DNA of 64,000 bases, taken from the NCBI GenBank assembly GCA_016794505.1, contig JAEUJZ010000160.1, forward strand, positions 124,001 to 188,000, written 5' to 3'. Under the pieces are notes generated by a model. The model saw only the letters and a program-made list of their open reading frames with translations, was not told the origin of the DNA and made no database searches. The DNA comes from Myxococcales bacterium (lineage in GTDB: Bacteria > Myxococcota_A > Polyangia > Palsa-1104 > JAEUJZ01). The first letter of the stretch is position 1. Every line of letters begins with the position of its first letter. Shown one piece after another: positions 25,249 to 34,277 of the stretch. The translations under genes and the position numbers were made by a program.

Positions 25249-27012
25249 TCACGAGAGGATCAGGTCCCGCACGTCGGTGTGCTCGCAGCCCTGTTCCGCC
25301 AGGCTGTGAAACACGCGCTCTTTGAAGGCCGCCAGCCCATAGCGAGCCAAGAAATAGGGCAGGGACATGTGGCGCTCTTGCGGCTCGCCGTGGGGATACA
25401 GCATGCGCTGCAGGCGATCGATGCGCTGGCACAGCACGCCATCGCGCTCGCGCAGCAGTCGCTGATAGCGCTGCAGCAGGCGATCGACGTTGAGTTCAAT
25501 CGATCGGCGGGTCCGCACGATGGCGTCGCGCAGACCCGGCTCGCTCTGGGCGAGCGCATCCAAGCGCGCCTGCGCATCGGCTAGCAGCGACTGCCGCAGC
25601 GCTTGGCTGGCGACCCTGGGGTCCAGGGTATGGCTGGCCGCCTCAGACGGATCGCGAAGCGGGCGCTGATGAAGCAGGGCGCGCTGCAGCGCATCTGCGC
25701 GCGGGCGCTCGACATCGCTTGGCGAAAGGCCGAGCTTTGCCAGAAGCGATCGGCTGGACTCGTCGAGGCAGCGGAAGCGGGCGCGTGGCACCACCACCGG
25801 CTGCTGAATGGGCAGCGTGCCTGCGACGGCGCGATACAGCGGGGCAAGCTGCGCGAAATAGTTGATCTCGCCCGGCCCGCCCACATACGCCACCGTCGGC
25901 AACAGCAAGTCCTGCAGCAGCGGTCGCAAGAGCGCCGAGGTGCTGAAACACAGCGGCTCGCGATCGAGCGCAGCCAAGAGCTCCGTGGTCGATAGGCGGC
26001 GCGACGCCCGGCCCTCGGGCTGCGGCAGGAGCCAGGCATCGGACTCGGCTTGGCGATCTAGGCGGAAGCGCGGTCCCGTCGGTGTCTCGTGAAAGAAGAA
26101 CAGCGACGAGCCGGGGCGCACGGCCACCTGCTCGGCAAAGCCCGCCTGCACAAGATCGCTCCCACGCGCCGACAGCGCCGCGGCCAAGTCCGCGTGCTGC
26201 GCGATGGCGACGCGATACAGCCCGGCTGCTTCGCGGCTCAGCGCGGCGCGGCGCGGGTTGATGAGCAGCAGGCCTTCCTCAGCGAACAAGGCAGAAAGGA
26301 CCCCGGCAAAGGCCGTCGAGATCGGCACGCCGCGACGATAGTGGGCCGAAACACGCGCCAGGCAGTCGGCGGCATGCGGCAGTCCCGCAAGGGCTTCGCC
26401 AAGCTCTTGCACCCGCGCTTCGATCTCGGGACCGAGCGTGCGGTGATCGATCGAGCCGCGATCGGGCGAGCCGCGATCGGGCGAGCCGCGATCGGGCGAG
26501 CCGCGATCGATGCGCTGCCCCGCGTTGCTTTCATTCGTCGGTGTTGCGGACAAAGACAGCGTCAGACCGTCCAGATCGTGCTCGCCGGAAAAGATCGGCA
26601 GGTGACAGTGGCGGATCTCTTCGAAGTCGTGATCTTCGGTCTGCAGCCAGAACACCGGGACGCAGCGCACGCGGTGCTCGCGCTCGATCGTCCGGGCCAG
26701 TTGGATCGCGGTGGCGGCCTTGTAAAAGGTGTAAAGCGGCCCGAGAAACAGGCCAAGCTGCTGCCCGCTGACGACGACGACGGTGCCGGGCTGGCGCAGG
26801 GCGTCGAGGTTTGTGGCCCGCGCGGGGCTGTCGCCAAGGACGGCTTGCTGCGCTGCAAGCTCGGCAAAGACGGCCGGCGAGACCGGCAGGGCCCGCTGCG
26901 CCTGTCGCTGCACCAGCGCGGCGCGGGCCTCGCGGTCGCGGAAGTCGGCCGGCAGAAACGCCGCGGCCCTGGGATCTCGACGGAGAAAGGCGGAAGAAAA
27001 CGGCGCCATCAT
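25249..27012 (-). CDS. bshC: Bacillithiol biosynthesis cysteine-adding enzyme BshC
   Basis: This is a 587-residue putative cysteine ligase of bacillithiol synthesis. Family landmarks: VVVVSGQQLGLFLGPLYTFYKAATA, FWLQTEDHDFEEI and LPTVAYVGGPGEINYFAQL. The C-terminal helical region ends with YFLARYGLAAFKERVF. An unusual insert at residues ~168-188 repeats the pentapeptide DRGSP in tandem (15-bp DNA repeat), probably in a surface loop. It overlaps or abuts bshA by 4 bases (depending on the bshA start), and is divergent from mazG, whose start lies about 100 bases away. Bacillithiol genes are best known from Firmicutes and Deinococcus; their presence in this apparently Gram-negative genome is notable. 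Confidence 0.95.
   Translation of the reverse strand: MMAPFSSAFLRRDPRAAAFLPADFRDREARAALVQRQAQRALPVSPAVFAELAAQQAVLGDSPARATNLDALRQPGTVVVVSGQQLGLFLGPLYTFYKAATAIQLARTIEREHRVRCVPVFWLQTEDHDFEEIRHCHLPIFSGEHDLDGLTLSLSATPTNESNAGQRIDRGSPDRGSPDRGSPDRGSIDHRTLGPEIEARVQELGEALAGLPHAADCLARVSAHYRRGVPISTAFAGVLSALFAEEGLLLINPRRAALSREAAGLYRVAIAQHADLAAALSARGSDLVQAGFAEQVAVRPGSSLFFFHETPTGPRFRLDRQAESDAWLLPQPEGRASRRLSTTELLAALDREPLCFSTSALLRPLLQDLLLPTVAYVGGPGEINYFAQLAPLYRAVAGTLPIQQPVVVPRARFRCLDESSRSLLAKLGLSPSDVERPRADALQRALLHQRPLRDPSEAASHTLDPRVASQALRQSLLADAQARLDALAQSEPGLRDAIVRTRRSIELNVDRLLQRYQRLLRERDGVLCQRIDRLQRMLYPHGEPQERHMSLPYFLARYGLAAFKERVFHSLAEQGCEHTDVRDLILS
26449..26510 (-). repeat. 15-bp in-frame minisatellite inside bshC
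   Basis: Three perfect 15-base units (26459-26473, 26474-26488, 26489-26503; plus strand CGATCGGGCGAGCCG) are flanked by partial units. They encode DRGSP repeats in bshC. The 15-base period keeps the frame, so copy-number changes would be tolerated. Confidence 0.9.
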
Positions 27013-27112
27013 GCGGTTCGGCGCAGTCTACGACAAAGCGTCGACCTGCACAGCCCATCGTGGCGCATGCACGGTCTTGCCAAGCGACTTCGATGTGTGT
27101 GTGAAATGCCGC

Positions 27113-27949
27113 ATGCATCCTTCGCCCAATGCTCCCCCTGCGAGTCCGCGGCCTCGGACAGAAGGCCACCGCTTCGTTGACGTCGTCGAGCTGATGAACC
27201 GCCTGCTGGCCCCCGATGGCTGTCCCTGGGATCGCGAGCAGACGCTGGCCTCGCTGAAGCCGTATCTATTGGAAGAAGCCCACGAGGTGCTTGAGGCGCT
27301 AGAGAGCGGCGATGTGCAGCACCACCGCGAAGAGCTGGGCGATCTGCTGCTGCAGATCGTGTTTCAGTCGGCGCTGCGCGAGCGCGAAGGCGCGTTTGAC
27401 ATCGATCAGGTGTGTACCGCGCTCGTCGACAAGATGAAGCGGCGACACCCGCACGTCTACGGCGAGCTTGCGGTCAAGGACTCGCAGGAGGTCCTGGCCA
27501 ACTGGGGGGCGATCAAGGCCGCGGAAAAGAAGGCGCAGGGGACGAGCGAAAAGCGCGGCACTCTCGACGGGATTCCGGCTGGGCTGCCGGCGCTGCTGCG
27601 GGCGCAGCGGCTGGGGGAACGGGCGGCGGCGGTGGGCTTTGACTGGCCGGATCTCGGCGGCGTACGCGACAAGCTGAACGAAGAGCTGGCCGAGCTGAAT
27701 GAAGCGCTCGGCCACGCCGACGACGCGGCGATCGTTCACGAGCTAGGCGACGTGCTGTTCACGCTGACGCGCCTGTGTTCCAAGCTGGGCCATCCGCCGG
27801 AAGACGTGCTGCGCGCCGCCAACGCGCGCTTCGTGCAGCGCTTTACCGCCATGGAACGGGCCGCTGAGTCAGACGGGCACGCGCTCAAGGAGCTGTCGCT
27901 GTCTCAGATGAACGCCTATTGGGATCGCGGCAAGACCTCGGCGCGCTGA
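27113..27949 (+). CDS. mazG: Nucleoside triphosphate pyrophosphohydrolase MazG
   Basis: This encodes about 278 residues that hydrolyse NTPs and dNTPs to NMPs, acting in nucleotide-pool cleaning and stress control. Two MazG helical domains are visible. The first has CPWDREQTLASLKPYLLEEAHEVLEAL with REELGDLLLQ. The second has LNEELAELNEAL with VHELGDVLFTLTRLC. The Glu/Asp metal ligands are intact in both. The start at 27113 (MHPSPNA) is the last ATG before homology; a GTG at about 27095 is possible. It is divergent from bshC and convergent with the acyltransferase gene across a gap filled by a 21-bp repeat array. Confidence 0.95.
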   Translation: MHPSPNAPPASPRPRTEGHRFVDVVELMNRLLAPDGCPWDREQTLASLKPYLLEEAHEVLEALESGDVQHHREELGDLLLQIVFQSALREREGAFDIDQVCTALVDKMKRRHPHVYGELAVKDSQEVLANWGAIKAAEKKAQGTSEKRGTLDGIPAGLPALLRAQRLGERAAAVGFDWPDLGGVRDKLNEELAELNEALGHADDAAIVHELGDVLFTLTRLCSKLGHPPEDVLRAANARFVQRFTAMERAAESDGHALKELSLSQMNAYWDRGKTSAR

Positions 27950-28037
27950 ACGCTCGGCTGCGTCTCGGCCGGCCGCTTCGTGGTTCAGGGGACCCGGTCG
28001 CCCTGTCCAGGGAACCAGGGCTCGGCCGCAGCGCGAC

Positions 28038-28183
28038 GAAGGCTGGGCACGGCGGAACGGCGGCTCGGCACGGCGGAACGGCGGCTCGGTACGGCGTGAC
28101 AGCGGCTCGGTACGGCGTGACAGCGGCTCGGCACGGCGGAACGGCGGCTCGGTACGGCGTGACGAGGGCTGCGTACGGCGCAC
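28038..28183. repeat. 21-bp tandem repeat array, seven units
   Basis: Seven head-to-tail units of 21 bases (the last is 20) fill the gap between convergent mazG and the acyltransferase. Two versions of the unit end are mixed: ...CACGGCGGAAC and ...TACGGCGTGAC. From 28038 the order is A, A, B, B, A, B, then a diverged unit. Each inner unit has the core CGGCTCGG. The open frames through it have poor starts, so it is read as non-coding. Bases 27950-28037 and 28184-28273 show nothing further. Confidence 0.9.
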
Positions 28184-28273
28184 ATCCCGGTAAAACCAAG
28201 GTGTTCTAGGAAATGTGATATGCGCAAATACGAGGGTTGAGCTGTCTCCCTTGGACGTACAGCGGACCCGCGG

Positions 28274-29128
28274 TCAGCCGAGGATCGGGAAGCGCCTTTC
28301 GGCATACAGCCGGTCCAGGGCGCGCTGCATGCGATCACGGACCAGATGAAATGCGGTATGCGCGATGTCCGGTTGGTCGTCGATGTCGCGCGGCGTAAGC
28401 GGGCGACCCAGCAGGTTTTCCGCTTCCTGATGGACATCGATCGGCGGCAGCACCTCGACGGTGAGCTTGGCCGGCAGGGGAAGCTGGGGAGCGATCGCGC
28501 CCAGCCAGATGCCAAACGGCAGCCCGGCGACGATGGGAAAGACATCGGCGCGCAGGTGGCGCCTGATGCCCAGGCGATCGGCCAGCCAGCCGCCGCGCCA
28601 CAGCACAAAGAACGTCTCGTGCATACCGACCGAGACCACGGGGGTGATCAGCAGGCGTCGACGCAAGGCCTGCTTGATGAAGCCGGTGCGGTGGCCCAGC
28701 GTGACCTGCTTGCGTTCCCAATACGGCCGGAAGGTCTCGTGCGAGCCACCGGGATAGACCATCACGCTGTGCCCGGCATCGAGGACGGCTTCCATGTGCG
28801 GGCGATCGGCGAGCACTCCACCCAGGCGGTTGATCCAGCCGGCCAAGCGCATGACCATGTCGTGAACCAAGACGGCCAGCGGACGCTGGAAGCCGAAGCG
28901 GTGGTGCCAGGCCGAGCCAATGGAGATGCCATCCATCGGCAGCATGCCGCCATCGTGGTTGGCGATGACCAGCGTCTGGGTCGTGGGAAAGTTCTCGACG
29001 CCCCGCACCTCGCTGCGGAAGTACAGATGCATGAGCGGGTCGAGCGCACGCACCACGCGCTCAGTAAAGACGGGATCGAAGTTCAGTTCGCTGCCGCGTG
29101 GCTTGTCTGCGCCCACACGCATCGACAC
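28274..29128 (-). CDS. Lysophospholipid/diacylglycerol acyltransferase family protein (LPLAT, MGAT-like)
   Basis: This is a 284-residue member of the PlsC-like superfamily, which transfers acyl chains to lipid hydroxyls. The catalytic block reads VIANHDGGMLPMDG, the NH-x-GG-x-LP-x-DG version seen in the MGAT-like branch rather than strict HX4D. Further blocks are HSVMVYPGGSHETFRP (acceptor binding) and TPVVSVGMHETFF. The start at 29128 (MSMRVGADKP) is well spaced, with no clear Shine-Dalgarno. It is convergent with mazG and 71 bases from the 3' end of the second PP2C gene on the same strand. Acceptor unknown. Confidence 0.88.
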   Translation of the reverse strand: MSMRVGADKPRGSELNFDPVFTERVVRALDPLMHLYFRSEVRGVENFPTTQTLVIANHDGGMLPMDGISIGSAWHHRFGFQRPLAVLVHDMVMRLAGWINRLGGVLADRPHMEAVLDAGHSVMVYPGGSHETFRPYWERKQVTLGHRTGFIKQALRRRLLITPVVSVGMHETFFVLWRGGWLADRLGIRRHLRADVFPIVAGLPFGIWLGAIAPQLPLPAKLTVEVLPPIDVHQEAENLLGRPLTPRDIDDQPDIAHTAFHLVRDRMQRALDRLYAERRFPILG

Positions 29129-29199
29129 AGAAAATGCGAACCGCTGCGGCCTGTCAAGCTACGTCCGGCCTGGCTATCTGCGAATCGGCAGGCACTGTG

Positions 29200-29934
29200 T
29201 CAGGGCAGGACGCGCAGCAGGATCGCGGTTGTGTTGTCCACGCCGCCGCTGTTTAGAGCCGCACGCACCAGCGCGTCGCAGGCTTCTTCCAAGTTGCCGG
29301 ACATCGTGGCGTCGTGCATGACCTCGCGCAGGATCCAGTCGTCGACCATGTCGGTCAGCCCGTCGCAGCACAGAAGATAGAGGTCGCCGACTTGCAGCGT
29401 CTCTTTCTGATGCTCGACTTCGACTGCTTCATGCAGGCCGACGGCGCGCACGATGACGTTGTCGTTCGGCGGGCCATAGCGTCGCGCTAGCTCGGGGTTG
29501 TCTTCGTACAGGTTGACCAGCGAGTGATCGCGCGTCACCTGCACCAAGTCGCCGCTCGTCCCGGACAAGCGATAGATCCGACTGTCGCCGACGTGACACA
29601 GGTGGACGATCGGGCCTTCCTGGCGGACGGCGACGACGGTCGTTCCCATGTTGTGTAGGCTGGGATCGCTGCGCGCTTGACTGAAGATGGCGAGGTTCGC
29701 GTTTCGGATGGCCGTGACCAACACATCGAGATCATCCACCGAGGGTGGCTGCCCGCCGCGAACCGTCTGCTCAATGGTGCGGACGGCAAGCTGGGACGCG
29801 ACCTGGCCGCCGACGTGTCCCCCCATGCCATCACAGACCGCCCAGAGCCCCAGATCCGGGGCCATGAGCATGGAGTCCTCGTTCTTTTCTCGGACCAGCC
29901 CCACGTGGGTGCGCCCTGATTGCTCTAATCGCAT
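29200..29934 (-). CDS. PP2C-family serine/threonine phosphatase (second copy)
   Basis: This encodes 244 residues. Motifs in order: GRTHVGLVREKNEDS, WAVCDGMGGHVGGQ, MGTTVVAV, HVGDSRIYRL, CCDGLTDMVDD and GGVDNTTAILL. It has the compact Stp layout without regulatory domains. The start at 29934 (MRLEQSGRTHVG) is where homology begins; upstream in-frame codons are in an AT-rich stretch likely to be the promoter. It differs clearly from the copy at 3951-4724, so the two are not a recent duplication. No Ser/Thr kinase gene is adjacent. It is divergent from the radical-SAM-like gene by 44 bases. Confidence 0.94.
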   Translation of the reverse strand: MRLEQSGRTHVGLVREKNEDSMLMAPDLGLWAVCDGMGGHVGGQVASQLAVRTIEQTVRGGQPPSVDDLDVLVTAIRNANLAIFSQARSDPSLHNMGTTVVAVRQEGPIVHLCHVGDSRIYRLSGTSGDLVQVTRDHSLVNLYEDNPELARRYGPPNDNVIVRAVGLHEAVEVEHQKETLQVGDLYLLCCDGLTDMVDDWILREVMHDATMSGNLEEACDALVRAALNSGGVDNTTAILLRVLP

Positions 29935-29978
29935 CGTTGAGTATTTTCGACGATATTCTGACAAAAGGTGCCCTGTCA

Positions 29979-31073
29979 ATGAGCGGGCTTATCAGCATCC
30001 GAAGGCCAACGAAGTCGGGTTCTGCCGCGGCGAGCGGACCTACCCCTACCCACATGCCTGGGGACGACCCTGGGCGGGGGCCTGGCCTTGGGTCTGGCCC
30101 GACGCAGGCGGGGGCTGCGCCGCTTGGCGTCCTGTCGGTACACTTCGAGCGAGGGCGCTGTCGCGTGAAGTGCCCGTTCTGCTATCTCGGCGCGCGGGAG
30201 GGCGCAGTCGATGCAGGCCCGGTCGCTGGAAGCGGGCTGCTGACGACAGAGGCGACGGATCTGGGACTTGAGGAAGCCAGCCTGGCCCTTCTAGAAGCGG
30301 CGCTGCACCAACTGCCCTATCGCGAGCTGGCGATCACCGTCAGCGAGCCCATCGAACCGCTTGTGGAGTCGGGGGCGCTGTCGCGGCTTCTGCAGGTGGC
30401 GCAGGCACGTCGGCTGCCGCGCGCCGTCACAACGACGCTGTCCGTCGCCGTATCGGCGGATGCGTCGCTGTTTGCGGCGGCCACGCGCCTAAACCTTTCG
30501 ATCGATCCATTTAAGGGACCGGCCCAGGGGCGGCTGCAGGCACCGGTCGGTGCGGTCCTTGCGGCCGATGTCGATGCGGCGCTGCGCCAGGTCGCCGACA
30601 GGTGGCCGCAGGCCGAGCGGGTCCTCATCGCGACGCTGAGCACGCAGCGCTTTGCCGAGCAGCTCTGCGATGGGCTTCTGGCCGAGCTTGTGGCGCTGCC
30701 CAGCGTCGATCGCATCGCGCTAAACGCCGTCAAGCCGCCGCCTGCCTGGTGCGATCGCGCCTTCTGGCTGCGGGCCTTGCATCGCCTGCGCCCGCTGCTC
30801 GCGCAGCACCTGGACTCGCGTCTGTTCCTGGACTGCTATGTCGCGGCGCGGATCTTGGGCCTGGGGGACTGCCCGGCCCGCCCAGACGTGGCCCCGGCGC
30901 CGGCAGCCTTGGCTGCGGACGGAAACGATGTGGATACGACCCGCCCGCGGCTGGCTTTTCGCGGCTGCGTGTATCAGCCCGGCGCCGACTTCACGTTTGA
31001 TTCCAGCGACGATCTGATCCAACGGCTGCACGCCTTCCGCCCGCCAGCGGTCTGCCCCTTTCCCATCCGCTAG
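29979..31073 (+). CDS. Radical-SAM-like protein, divergent
   Basis: This encodes 364 residues. After a Gly/Pro-rich N-terminal tail of about 50 residues comes CRVKCPFCYLG, the CX3CX2C iron-sulfur signature of radical SAM enzymes. Downstream blocks have the right order but are degenerate: LAITVSEPIEPLV in place of GGEP, then TTTLSVAVS and LNLSIDPFKG. The C-terminus has further Cys (FRGCVYQ, VCPFPIR). The start at 29979 has an AAAGGTG-like site upstream; a TTG at 29937 is less likely. It stands 163 bases ahead of moxR, so it could be read with the Bat operon. Substrate unknown. Confidence 0.7.
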   Translation: MSGLISIRRPTKSGSAAASGPTPTHMPGDDPGRGPGLGSGPTQAGAAPLGVLSVHFERGRCRVKCPFCYLGAREGAVDAGPVAGSGLLTTEATDLGLEEASLALLEAALHQLPYRELAITVSEPIEPLVESGALSRLLQVAQARRLPRAVTTTLSVAVSADASLFAAATRLNLSIDPFKGPAQGRLQAPVGAVLAADVDAALRQVADRWPQAERVLIATLSTQRFAEQLCDGLLAELVALPSVDRIALNAVKPPPAWCDRAFWLRALHRLRPLLAQHLDSRLFLDCYVAARILGLGDCPARPDVAPAPAALAADGNDVDTTRPRLAFRGCVYQPGADFTFDSSDDLIQRLHAFRPPAVCPFPIR

Positions 31074-31236
31074 CCGCCGCTTGCCTTCTCGGCACGTGGC
31101 GATTAGTTTACGTGCGCTTCGGTGTCTATCGTCTGTGGTCAGCCGTCGGGCGCTCTGTCCGGCTGTGTCGTCCACAGCGCCTGTGCCAGCGCGCCGGGTG
31201 ACCCCGCTTTTCCCCCAGACAGTGCAAAGAAGAGCC

Positions 31237-32205
<969 letters not shown>

Positions 32206-32211
32206 GCCGCC

Positions 32212-33210
32212 ATGTTGCCGACGGAGATCGTCAAGCAAGTCCGGCGCATCCAGTTTCAGACCGGCCGCCACGTCGCCGACATGCTGGCCGGCCAGTATCT
32301 GTCCGTCTTCAAAGGGCAGGGGATGGAGTTCGAAGAGGTCCGCCCCTATACCCCCGGCGACGACGTGCGCAGCATCGACTGGAACGTCACGGCGCGCATG
32401 GGGGCGCCTTACGTCAAGCGCTATCAGGAAGAGCGCGAGCTGACCGTGCTCTTGGTCGTCGACATCAGCGCCTCACAGGACTTTGGATCGCAGGGGCGAT
32501 CCAAGCGCCAAGCCGCCGTAGAGCTATCGGCGCTGCTGGCCTTTTCAGCCATTCATAACGACGACAAAGTGGGCCTCTTGCTGTTCCATGGCGGCGTCGA
32601 AGAGTACATCCCGCCGCGCAAAGGACAGAAGCACGCGTTGCGCGTCGTGCGCGAGGTCTTGGCCCGCGGTCTCGACGAGAGCGCAGCGCAACCGACCGCG
32701 GATACGGGCCGGGCGGCCTCGCCGACAGGGCGGCTGTCTGCCTGGGTGAAGCGCTGGCTGTTGCGTCTGCGGGCGCAGCGGGAACGCGATCCGCGGCGCG
32801 CTACACACATCGCGGGCGCCTTGGAGTTCTGCCGCCGCGTCTTGCCGCGTCGCGCCGTGGTGTTCCTCATTTCGGACTTTTTGGACGAGGGGTATCTGCC
32901 CGCACTGCGCAGCGTAAACCGTCGCCACGACGTCGTTGCCGTGCAGATCACCGACGATAGAGAGCGCACCTTGCCGGCAGCGGGCCTGCTGATGCTGGAG
33001 GATGCCGAGACGGGCGAGGCTCGCCTGATCGACACGGGCTCGCCGCAGGTGCGCCAGATCGCGTCGGCCGCCGCTCAGGGGCAGGATGCGGCGCTGCTGA
33101 GCAGCCTGCGCAGTGCCGGCATCGACGTGATGCGCGTTGATGCGACCCGCTCGGTGGTCGACCCGCTGCTCGCCTTTTTTCGCATGCGCGAGCGGAGGCA
33201 GCGACGATGA
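32212..33210 (+). CDS. DUF58-domain protein (Bat operon)
   Basis: This is a 332-residue cytoplasmic VWA-like protein. The DUF58 signature reads FEEVRPYTPGDDVRSIDWNV, then YVKRYQEERE and a degenerate MIDAS (VDISAS) near residue 80. No transmembrane segment is seen. DUF58 proteins are constant partners of MoxR in Bat and similar operons. Residues ~155-190 contain a variable Ala/Arg-rich insert. It ends in an ATGA overlap with the next gene. Confidence 0.93.
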   Translation: MLPTEIVKQVRRIQFQTGRHVADMLAGQYLSVFKGQGMEFEEVRPYTPGDDVRSIDWNVTARMGAPYVKRYQEERELTVLLVVDISASQDFGSQGRSKRQAAVELSALLAFSAIHNDDKVGLLLFHGGVEEYIPPRKGQKHALRVVREVLARGLDESAAQPTADTGRAASPTGRLSAWVKRWLLRLRAQRERDPRRATHIAGALEFCRRVLPRRAVVFLISDFLDEGYLPALRSVNRRHDVVAVQITDDRERTLPAAGLLMLEDAETGEARLIDTGSPQVRQIASAAAQGQDAALLSSLRSAGIDVMRVDATRSVVDPLLAFFRMRERRQRR

Positions 33211-34277
33211 CGGCCGCCCTGCGGATGTTGAATTGGCGCGGCCTGTCGCTGGGGATCGCGCTTTTGTGCCTTGGGGCCTGTCGCAAGCCAGACCCAGCGA
33301 CGCCATCCCCGACGGACGCCGCCGTCGACGAGATCGTGCAAGTCAGCGAGTCCGGTCCGGTCAAAGCCACCGTGACGCTGAGTCCAAAGAAGCCGCAGCT
33401 GGGCGACTCGCTGACATTGACGCTGACCGTTCGCGCCCAGCCAGGGGTCCAGGTCGAGATGCCGCCGTTTGGCGAGGCGCTCGGGCGCTTCGCCATCGCC
33501 AGCTTCACACCGCGCAGCGATGGTCAGCCCGATGGCAGCACCCTGCACAGTCAGCGCTATGTCTTGGAAGCACCGATGAGCGGGCGCCAGCGCATTCCAT
33601 CGCTGCGCATCGAGTTCGTCGACAAGCGAGCGTCGGCAGCGTCTGCTGATGCCGGGACGGCCCAGACTGGCGACGACGGGCATGAGCTTCTGACCGACGA
33701 GATCGCCATCGACATCGCATCGGTCCTGCGCGAGGGACAAGACCACGAGCTGCGCGGCCTGCGCGACCCCCTTGCCGAAGGCCCTGGCCCGGCGCAGCTT
33801 GCGGCCTTCGCCGTCGCTCCGATCGCGATCCTTGTGGGGCTTGGCATGGCGTGGCAGCTGCGTCGTATGCGGCGGCGCAGCGCTCTGCAGGTGCGTATCA
33901 GCGCATACGATCAGGCGCGCCAGCGCCTCGCCGATCTGGAAGGTCGCGGCTGGCCCGTGCAGCAGGATGCCGATGCCTGGTACGTCGATCTGTCGGATAT
34001 CGTCCGTCGCTACATCGAAGATCGCTTCGGCGTGCGCGCTCCCGAGCTGACCACCGAGGAGTTCCTGCGCGAGGCGCATCAGCAGCTCGGTCTTTCGCCT
34101 GCGCAGCGCGAGCTTCTGGAGGCATTTCTTCGCACCTGCGACCGCGTGAAGTTCGCAGGCTATGTGCCGCAGCAGGCCGAGTCGCAGCAGGCCTTTACCG
34201 AAGCCTGCCGCTTCGTCGAGGACACGCGGCTCAAGGGCGCAGGCGTACCCTCTGCATCAGTGGGAGGCTCGCCATGA
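33207..34277 (+). CDS. DUF4381-like membrane lipoprotein of the Bat operon
   Basis: This encodes 356 residues. The N-terminus is a signal peptide ending in LCLGAC, a good lipobox. Residues ~45-190 form a periplasmic beta domain (VTLSPKKPQLGDSLTLTLTV) that resembles the BatD-type Ig-like domain. One transmembrane helix follows (about 195-215, AVAPIAILVGLGMAWQL). The cytoplasmic C-terminus has the helical DUF4381-like region DLSDIVRRYIEDRFGVRAPELTTEEFL. It overlaps the DUF58 gene and the BatA gene by 4 bases each, indicating coupled translation. Confidence 0.82.
   Translation: MTAALRMLNWRGLSLGIALLCLGACRKPDPATPSPTDAAVDEIVQVSESGPVKATVTLSPKKPQLGDSLTLTLTVRAQPGVQVEMPPFGEALGRFAIASFTPRSDGQPDGSTLHSQRYVLEAPMSGRQRIPSLRIEFVDKRASAASADAGTAQTGDDGHELLTDEIAIDIASVLREGQDHELRGLRDPLAEGPGPAQLAAFAVAPIAILVGLGMAWQLRRMRRRSALQVRISAYDQARQRLADLEGRGWPVQQDADAWYVDLSDIVRRYIEDRFGVRAPELTTEEFLREAHQQLGLSPAQRELLEAFLRTCDRVKFAGYVPQQAESQQAFTEACRFVEDTRLKGAGVPSASVGGSP

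Noticed and set aside
27885-28199. Open frame of about 104 residues on the minus strand through the 21-bp array
   Set aside because: It needs a TTG start, overlaps the mazG 3' end in antisense, and its sequence is just the translated repeat. It is treated as non-coding.
3951-29934. The two PP2C genes as a recent duplication
   Set aside because: Their sequences differ throughout outside the metal-binding motifs, and their neighbours are unrelated, so they are separate family members.
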